Of a DNA stretch of 34,383 nucleotides, positions 1 through 9,874 are shown one piece after another. The stretch comes from Acidobacteriaceae bacterium (GTDB lineage: Bacteria; Acidobacteriota; Terriglobia; Terriglobales; Acidobacteriaceae): assembly GCA_903970395.1 (NCBI GenBank), contig CAJCIM010000082.1, forward strand, positions 1 through 34,383. Reading direction: 5' to 3'. A program made the position numbers and the translations under genes. Each line of letters starts with the position of its first letter. Positions within the stretch are counted from its first letter, which is position 1. The notes under the pieces are model-generated. The model had not been told where the DNA came from. It saw nothing but the letters and a program-made list of their open reading frames with translations, and did not search any database.

Positions 1-436
<436 letters not shown>

Positions 437-3400
437 ATGACGTTCAAGAAGACAGCCGCGCTCGCCGCACTTTTGCTTTCGTTTGTGGGCGCTAGCTATC
501 GCAGTTCAGCTCAGACAGCCGTTGACGGTGCCGTAGGTGGAACCGTAACGGATGCAGGCGGTGCTGCGCTGCCCGGTGCGAAGATTGTGGTGCACTCCAA
601 CAAGACGGATGCGGAACAGACCGCGACGGCGGACGAATCGGGATACTTCCGCGTCATCCATCTTCAGCCGGCTAGCTACACCGTGACGATTACGGCGAAT
701 GGTTTCGCGAGGTTCGAATCGCACGACGTGACGGTAAACGTTGGTTTGTTGACGGACATCTCTCCGAAGCTGCCAGTGGAGAGCGCGACTTCGACAGTTG
801 AAGTGACGAGCGAGGCTCCAGCTCTCAACACGACGTCGCCTGACTACGGCGGATTCATCGATCAGCACACTCTGCAGAACATGCCGGTGGCGAACTACCG
901 CTGGTCAGCGTATGCGTCGCTGACCCCTGGCGTAGTGCTTGATACGAGCGGATTCGGTCTTCTCAGCTTCCGCGGCCAGAGCACCCTGCTCAACAACGTG
1001 ACGGTCGACGGTGCGGACGACAACCAGGCAATGTTCTCGGAAGAGCGTGGGCGTACACGTGCCGGTTACTCGACAGCGAAGGCTTCAGTTCAGGAGTTCC
1101 AGGTCAACGTTTCAAACTACACTACGGAGTATGGCCGCGCGGCCGGTGGTGTCGTGAACACGATTACCAAGAGCGGCGGCAACCAGTACCACGGCGAACT
1201 CTACTTCTATGATCGTGATGCGGAGTGGGGCGCGGCGAATGACTTCGCGACCCAGAACATCCAGCAGCCCAACGGTTCGTTCGTGTCGCAACACATCAAA
1301 CCGACGGACAAGCGCAAGCAATACGGCGGTAGCATTGGCGGACCGATCATCAAGGACAAGTTGTTCTTCTTCTTCGCCGGCGATCGCTTTACCCACAACT
1401 TCCCTGCTGTAGCTGTTCCCAGCGTACCGAGCGCCTTGTACACGCTTCCCGACACGGCTCTGCCTGGAGGTAAGGTCTGCGGCGGAACCGGAGCGGCGGC
1501 TCCCAGCACCATCGACGCCGCCGCCTGCACGCTGCAGACGAATCTCGCCGCCGGCGGAGATACAGCGGACGGCGCAACCTACACGGCAGCAGCCAACGCA
1601 TACATCAATGGCGTTGCCGGGTTGAACACGATGCTCGGCGCTGTGCCCCGCAAAGGTCTGCAAGACATCTTCTTCCCGAAGATCGACTGGCAGGTGAATG
1701 CAAAGAACCATGCTTCTTTTGAGCTGAACCGTCTGCGTTGGCACTCGCCCGCGGGTATTCAGACCGGTTTGACCGTAAACGATGGTTCTGCCAGTTTCGG
1801 AAACGATGACGTGCGCGTCACGTGGGGAATCGCCAAGCTGGATTCGATACTCACGAACCACATCAGCAACGAAGTTCGCTATCAGTACGGTCGCGACTTC
1901 GAGTTCGAGTTTGGACAGACCCCGACACCGTATGAAACGAACAACCTGACGCATTCGGCTGGCGGCGCGTATACCAATCCTTTAGGTTTGCCGCCGGAGG
2001 TGGCCATCACCAGTCTCTTTACCTTTGGTACGCAGACCTTCCTGGAACGCGCGGCGCTTCCTGACGAGCGGCGCTGGCAGGTTTCAGATACCGCGAACGT
2101 GGCGCATAAGAACCACAACATCAAGTTTGGTTTGGATTACATCCACACAAACGACCTGATCAACAATCTGTTTTTGGGATTCGGCGAGTTCAGCTACTCC
2201 ACGCTTCCCTCCTACCTTACGGACTTCTACCTGTCGCAGAATCCTGCAACCGTTGCACGCGCGAAAAACTACTCATCCTTTCAGCAGGGCTTCGGTCTCC
2301 CCGGCCTGGAGTTCCAGACCGGCGACTACGCCTTCTTTGCAGAAGACCAGTGGCAGGTTACGAAACGCCTGAGCGTAACGTATGGCGTTCGCTATGAATA
2401 TGAGCAGACGCCGACTCCGTTCGCGAGCCTGGTGAACCCTGCCCTGCCCCAGACGGCGAACCACCCGCAGAATAAGACCAACTTTGGACCTCGCGTCGGT
2501 TTCGCGTATGACGTCTTCGGAACAGGCAAGACGATCCTTCGTGGCGGCTACGGTGAGTTCTTTGCGCGCATTCTCAATGGCACCATCTACAACACACTGA
2601 TTAACACCGGCGTGCAAGCTGGTACGTTTACGATTACGGATCAGACCTCTTCGCCGGGTGCGCCTGCTTTCCCGCAGGTGATCTCATCGGGAAGTCTCGC
2701 CGGTGCGCCCAACGTCGTGTACTTCGATTCCAACTTCAAAGCGCCTGAAATCCATCAGTCTGACCTGACTCTCGAGCAAGACCTTGGCCACAACTGGGTA
2801 GCGAGCGTCACCTACATGGGCGCGTACGGTCGCCGGTTGCCGAACTTTACTGACGTGAACTTGAACGCGCCGACCACGGTGAACTATACCGTTGTCGATA
2901 CGTCCGGCAAGGGACCGTTGGCTGCGGGTTCTGTCGTCACGGAGAAGTTCTACGCGAAGAACACGGCTGTTGGATGCCTAAGCCAACGTCCGAACTGCGC
3001 CTACGGCTCGCTGACGGATATCTTTAGCGGTGTGACTTCCAACTACCAGGGTCTGGTCGGCGAGGTGAAGCACCGCTTCTCGAACCACGTCTCGTTCGAT
3101 GCGAACTACACCTGGTCGCATGCACTGGATTACGGCGTAAACGTGCAGACCCAAACGGCGGCGAACAACCTGCTCGATCCGCAGAACATCCGGGCCGAGT
3201 ACGGTAACTCTCTGTTGAACATCCCGAACCGCCTCGTCATCAACGGTGTTGTCACTTCGCCATGGAAGTACGACCGCGCTTGGGGCTACCTGCTGAACGA
3301 CTTTGAAATTGCTCCTGCATATGCACTTCAAAGCGGTCTTCCCTATTCCATGACCACCAGCGGTACGCTCACTACGGCGTTTGCGCCGGGCGGAAACCTG

Positions 3401-3784
3401 GCTGCAATCGGCGGCGGTATCAACGGGTCTAACGGCACGTTCCGCGTTCCCGGAATTGAGCGTGACGCTTTCCATCAGCCGTTCACGAACGTGCTCGACC
3501 TGCGGCTCTCCAAGCGCTTCTCGCTGCCGCACGGCGTGAAGCTGGAACTGTTGGGCGAGAGCTTCAACCTGGTCAACCATCAGAACGTGACTGCCGTGAA
3601 TACGCTCGGCTACACAATCGGTAACACGAAGACAGGAACAACGATCACAGGAAACACGCTGACGTTCAATACCTCAACGGCTAACCCCACCCAGTCGCTG
3701 TTTGGCACGACGACGAACACAAACTCGAGCAACTTCCAGTTTGCACCGCGTCAGGTCCAGATTGGCGGACGTCTGCAGTTCTAA
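437..3784 (+). CDS. Oar-like TonB-dependent receptor with N-terminal carboxypeptidase-regulatory domain
   Basis: A 1115-residue outer-membrane protein of the Oar-like TonB-dependent transporter type that is greatly expanded in Acidobacteria. In order it shows a signal peptide (about 1-25, ending SSAQ), a carboxypeptidase-regulatory (Cna-B-like) domain at about 30-110 (GGTVTDAGGAALPGAKI), and a plug region at about 130-240 containing FRGQSTLLNNVTVDGADDN and EYGRAAGGVVNTITKSG. A long beta-barrel follows, ending in the outer-membrane-type terminal phenylalanine (GGRLQF). The ATG has an AGGAG Shine-Dalgarno six bases upstream. Members are thought to import oligosaccharides or other large substrates, but this substrate cannot be read from the sequence. 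A strong terminator follows, and a second receptor-like gene lies downstream. Confidence 0.93.
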   Translation: MTFKKTAALAALLLSFVGASYRSSAQTAVDGAVGGTVTDAGGAALPGAKIVVHSNKTDAEQTATADESGYFRVIHLQPASYTVTITANGFARFESHDVTVNVGLLTDISPKLPVESATSTVEVTSEAPALNTTSPDYGGFIDQHTLQNMPVANYRWSAYASLTPGVVLDTSGFGLLSFRGQSTLLNNVTVDGADDNQAMFSEERGRTRAGYSTAKASVQEFQVNVSNYTTEYGRAAGGVVNTITKSGGNQYHGELYFYDRDAEWGAANDFATQNIQQPNGSFVSQHIKPTDKRKQYGGSIGGPIIKDKLFFFFAGDRFTHNFPAVAVPSVPSALYTLPDTALPGGKVCGGTGAAAPSTIDAAACTLQTNLAAGGDTADGATYTAAANAYINGVAGLNTMLGAVPRKGLQDIFFPKIDWQVNAKNHASFELNRLRWHSPAGIQTGLTVNDGSASFGNDDVRVTWGIAKLDSILTNHISNEVRYQYGRDFEFEFGQTPTPYETNNLTHSAGGAYTNPLGLPPEVAITSLFTFGTQTFLERAALPDERRWQVSDTANVAHKNHNIKFGLDYIHTNDLINNLFLGFGEFSYSTLPSYLTDFYLSQNPATVARAKNYSSFQQGFGLPGLEFQTGDYAFFAEDQWQVTKRLSVTYGVRYEYEQTPTPFASLVNPALPQTANHPQNKTNFGPRVGFAYDVFGTGKTILRGGYGEFFARILNGTIYNTLINTGVQAGTFTITDQTSSPGAPAFPQVISSGSLAGAPNVVYFDSNFKAPEIHQSDLTLEQDLGHNWVASVTYMGAYGRRLPNFTDVNLNAPTTVNYTVVDTSGKGPLAAGSVVTEKFYAKNTAVGCLSQRPNCAYGSLTDIFSGVTSNYQGLVGEVKHRFSNHVSFDANYTWSHALDYGVNVQTQTAANNLLDPQNIRAEYGNSLLNIPNRLVINGVVTSPWKYDRAWGYLLNDFEIAPAYALQSGLPYSMTTSGTLTTAFAPGGNLAAIGGGINGSNGTFRVPGIERDAFHQPFTNVLDLRLSKRFSLPHGVKLELLGESFNLVNHQNVTAVNTLGYTIGNTKTGTTITGNTLTFNTSTANPTQSLFGTTTNTNSSNFQFAPRQVQIGGRLQF

Positions 3785-3804
3785 AACGGCAAGCAGCAAA
3801 GCCG

Positions 3805-3842
3805 AAAGGGCGGTGGCTTCGGCTGCCGTCCTTTTGTTTTTT
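3805..3842 (+). terminator. Rho-independent terminator after the first receptor gene
   Basis: A 10-bp stem (3808-3817 paired with 3822-3831, including G-U pairs) closes on a C(UUCG)G tetraloop. It is followed at once by TTTTGTTTTTT and preceded by an A run. It begins about 20 bases after the receptor stop codon, so it should uncouple that gene from the second receptor. Confidence 0.88.
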
Positions 3843-3943
3843 GGCGTCGATTTCTCGAAGAGACTTTTCAAGAGGGCGGAAACCGGTTAGGCTGCGAGAA
3901 CACGCAAACGTTGTTGGATGTGCAACTCCTGTTGGATTGAGGA

Positions 3944-3967
3944 GCCCGGCCTGTTGGCTCTCCGGGC
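3944..3967 (+). promoter_or_regulatory. Small hairpin beside the ribosome binding site of the second receptor
   Basis: GCCCGG at 3944-3949 can pair with CCGGGC at 3962-3967 across a 12-base loop. The 3' arm touches the GGCGGAG Shine-Dalgarno that precedes the TTG start at 3981. It might influence translation, but a 6-bp stem in GC-rich DNA can arise by chance. Confidence 0.25.
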
Positions 3968-3980
3968 GGAGTGAAGTCGA

Positions 3981-6900
3981 TTGTCGTTGCAAAGGTGTGA
4001 GCAGAGAAAGGTTGGCGGCGGCGCGCGCGCGGAGCGTCTGGCGGCTCTGGCTGCTTGCATGATGCTGGGGGTGGCTTGCTCTGGGCAGCAGCAGGTTCCG
4101 GCTGCGCCAGTGCAGGTGATTCAGAGCGCGGCTCCTGCGACGGTAGATTCGAGCGACGCAAATGATCCGTTGCTGAAGGCCGATCTGCCACTGCGGTTTC
4201 AGACGCCGGAGGAGTTACAGGTGCTGAACTCAGCTGCGAATGATGCGGCCACGGCGACGCGCGGTGTGGTGGACGCGGGTGAGGTGGATACCGGGGATGG
4301 AGCGGGGGCTCCGCGAGGTGTGGCTGCGGATGGTGCGGCGGCGAGTGGGCTGAGCTATGGCGGTCTGGCGACGATTGAGAATGAGACCACACTGGATGGG
4401 CTGAGCGCGCAGCAGAGCTTTCGTGCCGGGCCGCGTGGTTCCGCTGCAGGTGGTGCGCGTGGTGGGTCGAGCTATGCGATCGGGGCGCTGCTGAGCCTGC
4501 GCACGACGACCCTGAGTGGTGGGGTGCAGATGTTCTCCGCGGAGTATGGCGGGGCAGGCGGCGTGACGCGTGCGGAGACCCGCGCAGGTGCCCGGCAACT
4601 GCACGGCAGCGCGGAGTGGATCAGCGAGGAGAGCAGATTGGCGGCGACGAATCCGTATTCGCTTGCGGCCTCGTACAGCAACGGTGTGGCGACGGCGGCG
4701 CTGGTAAAGCCTTCAGGCGTGATGAACCAGCTGAGCCTCGCTGCAGGTGTGCCGATTGCTTGGAGCGCTTTGCCGATACAGTTGCGGAAGAGTGCGACGG
4801 TGTTTGGTGCGCTGGATGTGCAGCTGCGCGATGACAAGGTGGTGTCTTCGCCGGAGGACTTGCAGTTTTTCTCGCTGACGCCGGGCCAGGTGGCGCTGCT
4901 GGGCAATCGGGGTGTGACTGCGGCTGCGACGACCACCGCGCTAGATTATCTGGGAAGCCTCACCGGAACGACATCACGCAGCGCGTACCGGTTGACGGGG
5001 GTGTTGCGTGCGGATGCCGATGTGAGCGCGCGCGATCATGTGACGGTGGTGTTCCATGGCAACCGTGTGGATGCAGTAGCCGGAGCCGCGCTGGGGCAGG
5101 CTTCTGATGCGGTTGTGGCGCGCGGGACGGGGAGCCTGGGTGACAGCTATGTGAGTGTGGAGGCGGGCAGCACGCACTGGGTGCATCGCTTCACTTCGAA
5201 GCTGCAGAACGAGGTGCGCGGGCAGGTGGCGCACGACCTGGAGTATGAGCAGCCGCGTGCTCCCGATGCACAGGAGCCAACGATTGGGCCGGGCGGGTTG
5301 GCACCAGAGGTCTCGATTGGCCCGCTGGGCTTTGCGTATGGCACACCGGCGTCACTGGGGCGTACGGCGTATCCCGATGAGATGCGCACGGAGCTTGCGG
5401 ATACCCTGCGCTGGCGCGTGGGCAAGCACATGCTGGCGTTGGGTGGCGACTGGAGCCGGGTGCACGACCGCATCGCGAACATCGCTGCGCAGGAGGGCGC
5501 GTTTCTCTACGACAGTGGCGCGACGAACGGTCGTGACGGCGGGCTGGTGGACTGGATCACCGACTACACATTCAACGCGAACGCATATCCGAACGGTGGT
5601 TGCCCGAGCATCGCAGCTGCCGTGCATGACTTCTGCTTCCGGTCGTATACACAAGGGTTTGGAGCGCAGGAGACGCAGTTTGTGACGCATGAGTTTGCGG
5701 GCTACGCGCAGGATGCGATGCAGTTCGGCGGTCTGCGTGTCACGCTGGGCGCGCGGTATGACTACATGCTGCTGCCGTTGCCGCAAAATCCGAATGCGGT
5801 GTTGGATGCCGATCTTAAGGCTGCGGGCGTTGCCGCGCAGACGTCGCGATTCCCAGAAGACCGCAACAACGTTGGACCTCGTGCGGCGGTGGCGTGGTCG
5901 CCGCTGGTGGGACGTCGCAGACTACCGAAGAGCATCAAGGCGACGACGGTGCAGGCAGGGTATGGTGTTTTCTTCGGGCGTGTGCCAGGCGGAACGATTC
6001 GCGCGGCGCTGGCGGATACGGCGATGCCTGCGAGCTATGAGCATATACGGATCACACCGACGACGATCACGCAGTGTCCGCAGGTGACGACGATCAACCA
6101 GGGGTTTGGGTATCCGTGTGCGTTTGACACGACGCCGCCTTCGGCGGTGGCACAGACGACCTCTGCGACGCTGTTTGCTCCGAATTTCCGGTTGCCAACG
6201 GTGCAGCGTGCGACGTTCACGCTGGAGACGAATGTGACGACTCGGCTGCATGTCCGCGCGAGTTATGCGCTCGCCTATGCGAAGCAGCTGCCTGCGACCA
6301 CCGATGTGAACATCGCGCCGTCATCGGGCGAGGTGGAGTATGTTCTGCAGGGCGGCGATGACGCCGGCGAGCACTGGCCGGGGCTGCGCACCGGGGAGGC
6401 GTTCGTTGTGCCGCTCTATACCCAGCGCAAGGTGCTGCAGTACGGCGCGGTGACTGAGGTGGAGTCGAACGCGAATGCCTACTACAACTCCGCGACGGTG
6501 GAGGGTGAGTGGCGTGGCGAGGGCGGTCTGTATGTGCGCGGGAGCTACACGTTTTCGCGGGCGCTGGACGACGGGCCACTGCAGACGGCGACACCGGTGC
6601 TGGACAGTCAGTTCGATCCGTTCGCGAACGGCTATGACAAGGGGCTGTCGAGCCTGCAGTTCCCGCAGCGGTTTGCGGGTGAGCTGCAGTATCAGAGCCA
6701 CTGGCGGAGTGGCAGTGCGCGTGAGCGTCGAGCGCTGAGCGGCTGGCGGGTCTCGGCCATCGCTACTGCGGGCAGTGGCGCGCCGTATAGCTACATGGTC
6801 TTTGGAGGGCAGCGGCTGGTTGGCGGACATGAGTCGATCAACGGATCGGGTGGTGCGACCTACCTGCCAACGGTGGGCCGCAACACGCTGCGCCTGCCGC

Positions 6901-7214
6901 CGCATGGCAAGGTAGACCTGCGGCTTGGCAAGGAGTTCGCGAAGGGGGACCGAGTGCGCGTGAACGTCTTTGCCGAGGCGTTCAACCTGCTGAACGAGCG
7001 CAATCTCTCCAGCCTGGAGACGCGGGCGTTTCTGTTGGGAACGAATGCGACGATCGCGAACTCGCCCACTGGGCCGACGCCGCTGGTCTTTCAGGATGCC
7101 GCGGAGATTGCCACGGAGGGTATCGCGACCGAGCCGTTTGGCACGCCAACGTCTTCCACCACAGGGATGAGCCGCGAGCGGAGAATCCAGTTTGGGCTGC
7201 GCGTTCGGTTTTAG
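3981..7214 (+). CDS. Oar-like TonB-dependent receptor, shortened N-terminus
   Basis: A 1077-residue outer-membrane receptor-like protein. The barrel half resembles the gene upstream: NNVGPRAAVAWSP, GGYG-like VQAGYGVFFGRVPGGTI, YTFSRALDDG, VNVFAEAFNLLNERN, and a C-terminus ending QFGLRVRF. The N-terminus is different. After a signal-like segment (LAALAACMMLGVACSGQQ) there is a Gly/Ala-rich stretch instead of the carboxypeptidase-regulatory domain. A plug remnant is visible at about 170-215 (LRTTTLSGGVQMFSAEYGG). The start used here is TTG at 3981, with GGCGGAG about 10 bases upstream. In-frame ATGs at 4059 and 4062 would cut into the signal peptide. The gene ends in tandem stops (TAG TGA TAA). 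Its substrate is unknown. It could have a specialised function or be a decaying duplicate. Confidence 0.85.
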   Translation: MSLQRCEQRKVGGGARAERLAALAACMMLGVACSGQQQVPAAPVQVIQSAAPATVDSSDANDPLLKADLPLRFQTPEELQVLNSAANDAATATRGVVDAGEVDTGDGAGAPRGVAADGAAASGLSYGGLATIENETTLDGLSAQQSFRAGPRGSAAGGARGGSSYAIGALLSLRTTTLSGGVQMFSAEYGGAGGVTRAETRAGARQLHGSAEWISEESRLAATNPYSLAASYSNGVATAALVKPSGVMNQLSLAAGVPIAWSALPIQLRKSATVFGALDVQLRDDKVVSSPEDLQFFSLTPGQVALLGNRGVTAAATTTALDYLGSLTGTTSRSAYRLTGVLRADADVSARDHVTVVFHGNRVDAVAGAALGQASDAVVARGTGSLGDSYVSVEAGSTHWVHRFTSKLQNEVRGQVAHDLEYEQPRAPDAQEPTIGPGGLAPEVSIGPLGFAYGTPASLGRTAYPDEMRTELADTLRWRVGKHMLALGGDWSRVHDRIANIAAQEGAFLYDSGATNGRDGGLVDWITDYTFNANAYPNGGCPSIAAAVHDFCFRSYTQGFGAQETQFVTHEFAGYAQDAMQFGGLRVTLGARYDYMLLPLPQNPNAVLDADLKAAGVAAQTSRFPEDRNNVGPRAAVAWSPLVGRRRLPKSIKATTVQAGYGVFFGRVPGGTIRAALADTAMPASYEHIRITPTTITQCPQVTTINQGFGYPCAFDTTPPSAVAQTTSATLFAPNFRLPTVQRATFTLETNVTTRLHVRASYALAYAKQLPATTDVNIAPSSGEVEYVLQGGDDAGEHWPGLRTGEAFVVPLYTQRKVLQYGAVTEVESNANAYYNSATVEGEWRGEGGLYVRGSYTFSRALDDGPLQTATPVLDSQFDPFANGYDKGLSSLQFPQRFAGELQYQSHWRSGSARERRALSGWRVSAIATAGSGAPYSYMVFGGQRLVGGHESINGSGGATYLPTVGRNTLRLPPHGKVDLRLGKEFAKGDRVRVNVFAEAFNLLNERNLSSLETRAFLLGTNATIANSPTGPTPLVFQDAAEIATEGIATEPFGTPTSSTTGMSRERRIQFGLRVRF

Positions 7215-7336
7215 TGATAACGAGCGACCGCTGTGCCTGGATCTGCATCCAAGCTGGAAGAACTATTGCAAAGTAGAATCAAGCTGCGGACGGTCAACTA
7301 TCCGCGACGAAGCGTGATGGGAGTTTTGAGAAGGCG

Positions 7337-8329
7337 ATGGACCTGCTGACCGTAATCGAGCACCACGGGTATGCTGTGACGGCGATAACGTTCTTCGTGG
7401 GGTCCTGCGGATTGCCGGTGCCGTTGTCGGTGGTGTTGTTGACGGCAGGCGCGGCGGCGCATGGTGGCACGCTGAACTTCTGGTTGGTGCTGGCAACGGC
7501 TTTTGCCGCATCGATTCTTGGCGACACGATCATGTACTTTGGTGGACGCTACACCGGTTGGTGGCTGCTGGCGGGGTTATGCCAGGTGAGCATGAACCCT
7601 GATGTGTGCATCTTCAGCTCGGCGCGCACATTTTACAAGCGCGGACCGAAGACGCTGCTGATTGCGAAGTTTATCCCGGGGTTGGGAACCGTGGCCGCTC
7701 CGCTGGCCGGCAGCCTGAACATGCGGCTGGAGCGTTTTCTGCGGCTGGATAGCCTTGGGGTGCTGATGTACGTAGCCGCGTGGAGCGGAGCAGGTTTTTT
7801 GTTCGCTCCGCTGCTGCGCGTGGTGGTGGGCTGGGTGGAGCGGCTAGGGCATGTGGCCGCGGCGATGGTGATTGTGGCGCTGGCGGCGTATGTCTGCTGG
7901 CTCGCGGTGCGGTCGATCCGCGACTCGCGCTATGCGGGCGTCTCCAAGGTGGCTGCGCAGGAGCTGTTGGAGCGCATGGATATGATGCGTAAGGCAGCGC
8001 ACGAAAACCTGGTGGTGATCGCCGATGTGCGCTCGCACGGATACTACGACCCCGGGATGCAGCGGATAAAGAACTCGATCCGCGTGGAGCCAAACCGGCT
8101 GCATGAGGAACTGATGGCGCTGCGTGAGTTCATGGTGCCGGAGTGCGAGATCTATCTGTACTGCAGCTGCGCGCGTGAGGCCACGAGTGTGCGAGTCGCG
8201 AAGATGCTGGAGCAGGAGAACTGCTCGACGAAGGTGATCCGCGGCGGGTTGAAGGCGTGGGTCAGGGCAGGCGGCCCGACCGAGCCGATCCCGTTGGGCG
8301 AGATCGAGCACCTGCCGCGGTTCGAGTAA
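7337..8329 (+). CDS. DedA-family membrane protein fused to a rhodanese domain
   Basis: A 330-residue two-domain protein. Residues 1-195 form a DedA/SNARE-associated membrane domain with several hydrophobic segments and the family patterns GDTIMYFGGRY (62-72) and LIAKFIPGLGTVAAPLAG (108-125). DedA proteins are linked to lipid (undecaprenyl phosphate) flipping and membrane homeostasis. Residues 200-320 form a rhodanese-like domain: VIADVRSHGYYDPG, then the loop YCSCAREATS with Cys276 at the expected catalytic position, and GGLKAWVRAGGP near the end. The loop lacks the classic CRxGxR pattern and holds a second cysteine (278). Such a domain would sit in the cytoplasm and could move sulfur or act as a redox switch. 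A GAGAAGG-like site precedes the ATG. The gene ends five bases from the convergent DUF418 gene. Confidence 0.9.
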   Translation: MDLLTVIEHHGYAVTAITFFVGSCGLPVPLSVVLLTAGAAAHGGTLNFWLVLATAFAASILGDTIMYFGGRYTGWWLLAGLCQVSMNPDVCIFSSARTFYKRGPKTLLIAKFIPGLGTVAAPLAGSLNMRLERFLRLDSLGVLMYVAAWSGAGFLFAPLLRVVVGWVERLGHVAAAMVIVALAAYVCWLAVRSIRDSRYAGVSKVAAQELLERMDMMRKAAHENLVVIADVRSHGYYDPGMQRIKNSIRVEPNRLHEELMALREFMVPECEIYLYCSCAREATSVRVAKMLEQENCSTKVIRGGLKAWVRAGGPTEPIPLGEIEHLPRFE

Positions 8330-8334
8330 ACGCG

Positions 8335-9786
8335 TTACGCCGCTTGCAGTTGTGGCGATGGGGTTTCGTCGCGCAGCAGCATCGGTTGGCGTTTCCAGTA
8401 GGTGAGCGAGCGCCAGCACCACTCCAGCGGACCGAAGCGGAAGTAGCGCAGCCAGACAGTCGAAAAGATCAGGTTCAAGAGCCACATGCCGGCGACGGCG
8501 TAGTAGAGCTTGTAGTACTCCACGTAGCCGAACCAGTGCCAGCTGCCCCAGACGAAGAGGGTCCTCATCACGATGCTGGTGAGGATGTAGTTGGAGAGCG
8601 CCATCTGGCCGACTGCGGCGATGCGCGCGAGCAGCCACTTGAAGACGCCTGCGCGCATCAACAGCAACAGCACGGCTGCGTTACCGAGAGCGCCTGTAAT
8701 GCGTGTGAGGTCGTAAGGGAACTCCAGCGCATGCTGCGTCGAGAAGTAATCGAAGCCGCTGCGCCACGCGTGCCAGCAGCCCCAGAAGGTCAGCGACCAT
8801 GAGATTGCGAGGCCGATCACAGCGGTGAGCGCGTAGGTCTTCGTTGAACACTTCAGAGTGAAGAAACCCAGTTGATAGAGCGCCATGCCGATGAGCATGA
8901 GGCCGACCCAGTCGCCGAAGCCGAAGTATGCGCCGAAGAGCTCGCCCTGCAGCACGTCGCCGGCGTCAGCGCCCTGCGAGAGCCAGCCATGCTGGCGTGC
9001 GGCGATGTCCTTAAAGATCTTGGTGCGACCGGGACGCCAGTCCTCCTGCGCCTTCTTCCAGCTCTGCAGCGCGGAGATCTGATCTTCAGTGAGCACCTGA
9101 TGATGGGCGAGTGCGGCGTTGGCTTTCTCTGCCTCACGTTTCACGCTTGCGATGTGGGTGGGCTGGCCCATGTGGGCGACGAGCGTGTTCAGCACCAGCA
9201 GAACGACGGCGGTCCACAGCAGCTTCTTTGGCTTCAGGTTGCGGAATGGGAAAAGGAAGAGCAAGCCCGCGGTGCCGTAGTAGAAGAGGATGTCGCCGGA
9301 CCAGATGAGATAGCCGTGCAACATGCCGAAGAGCACCAGCCACATATTGCGGCGGGTGTAGATGTCGGCGGCACGAATGCCTGCGCCGCGATCGGCCGCG
9401 CGGGCCGTGAGCAGGATGACGCCAGCTCCAAAGAGCATGGAGAAGAGCGCGCGCATCTTGCCTTCGGCGAAGATCCAGCGCAGAAACCAGCAGATGGTGT
9501 TGATCTTCCAGTGCGGCCCGTTGAAGACGGGCTTCGCCGTGGCGAGTGGATACGCGTAGTTGTAGAAGGGGTACGCGAAGTCGGTGATGTTCATCAGCAG
9601 GATGCCCATCAGAGAGAAGCCGCGCAGCAGGTCGATAGAGGAGATGCGTTCGGAGGGCGCGACGGGCCGCGTGGCCAGTGTAGGGTCGGGCTCGGCGTGT
9701 GGCGGCCCGGCAAGCTCTTCGTTGACGCCAGCGGGGATGGCGGCGGACTCGGCAGACTCAAACGGAGGGACGGCGCTGGTGCTCAT
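8335..9786 (-). CDS. DUF418 domain-containing integral membrane protein
   Basis: A 483-residue multi-spanning membrane protein of the DUF418/YeiB type. After a roughly 50-residue cytoplasmic leader comes the family start SIDLLRGFSLMGILLMNI, followed by FAEGKMRALFSMLFGAGVILL and RRNMWLVLFGMLHGYLIWSGDIL. The C-terminal DUF418 part includes LSNYILTSIV and the aromatic-rich block ending RYFRFGPLEWCWRSLTYWK. The family has no firmly established reaction; acyltransferase-like or transport roles have been suggested. A GGGAG Shine-Dalgarno precedes the ATG on the minus strand. It lies 88 bases downstream of the geranylgeranyl-reductase-like gene on the same strand, so the two could be co-transcribed. 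Confidence 0.92.
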   Translation of the reverse strand: MSTSAVPPFESAESAAIPAGVNEELAGPPHAEPDPTLATRPVAPSERISSIDLLRGFSLMGILLMNITDFAYPFYNYAYPLATAKPVFNGPHWKINTICWFLRWIFAEGKMRALFSMLFGAGVILLTARAADRGAGIRAADIYTRRNMWLVLFGMLHGYLIWSGDILFYYGTAGLLFLFPFRNLKPKKLLWTAVVLLVLNTLVAHMGQPTHIASVKREAEKANAALAHHQVLTEDQISALQSWKKAQEDWRPGRTKIFKDIAARQHGWLSQGADAGDVLQGELFGAYFGFGDWVGLMLIGMALYQLGFFTLKCSTKTYALTAVIGLAISWSLTFWGCWHAWRSGFDYFSTQHALEFPYDLTRITGALGNAAVLLLLMRAGVFKWLLARIAAVGQMALSNYILTSIVMRTLFVWGSWHWFGYVEYYKLYYAVAGMWLLNLIFSTVWLRYFRFGPLEWCWRSLTYWKRQPMLLRDETPSPQLQAA

Positions 9787-9828
9787 GCAGGCTCCCGTAC
9801 TGAATTATTTTCGAGCGAAGTTGTGGCT

Positions 9829-9834
9829 AGTATA
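9829..9834 (-). promoter_or_regulatory. Candidate -10 (TATACT) for the DUF418 gene
   Basis: On the minus strand TATACT occurs about 43 bases upstream of the DUF418 ATG, in the 88-base gap after the flavoprotein gene. No clear -35 is seen at the right distance, so an internal promoter is possible but weakly supported. Confidence 0.25.
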
Positions 9835-9874
9835 GCCATATGCGGACGCCCGGTGAGAAGTTCCGTAAGAATCT

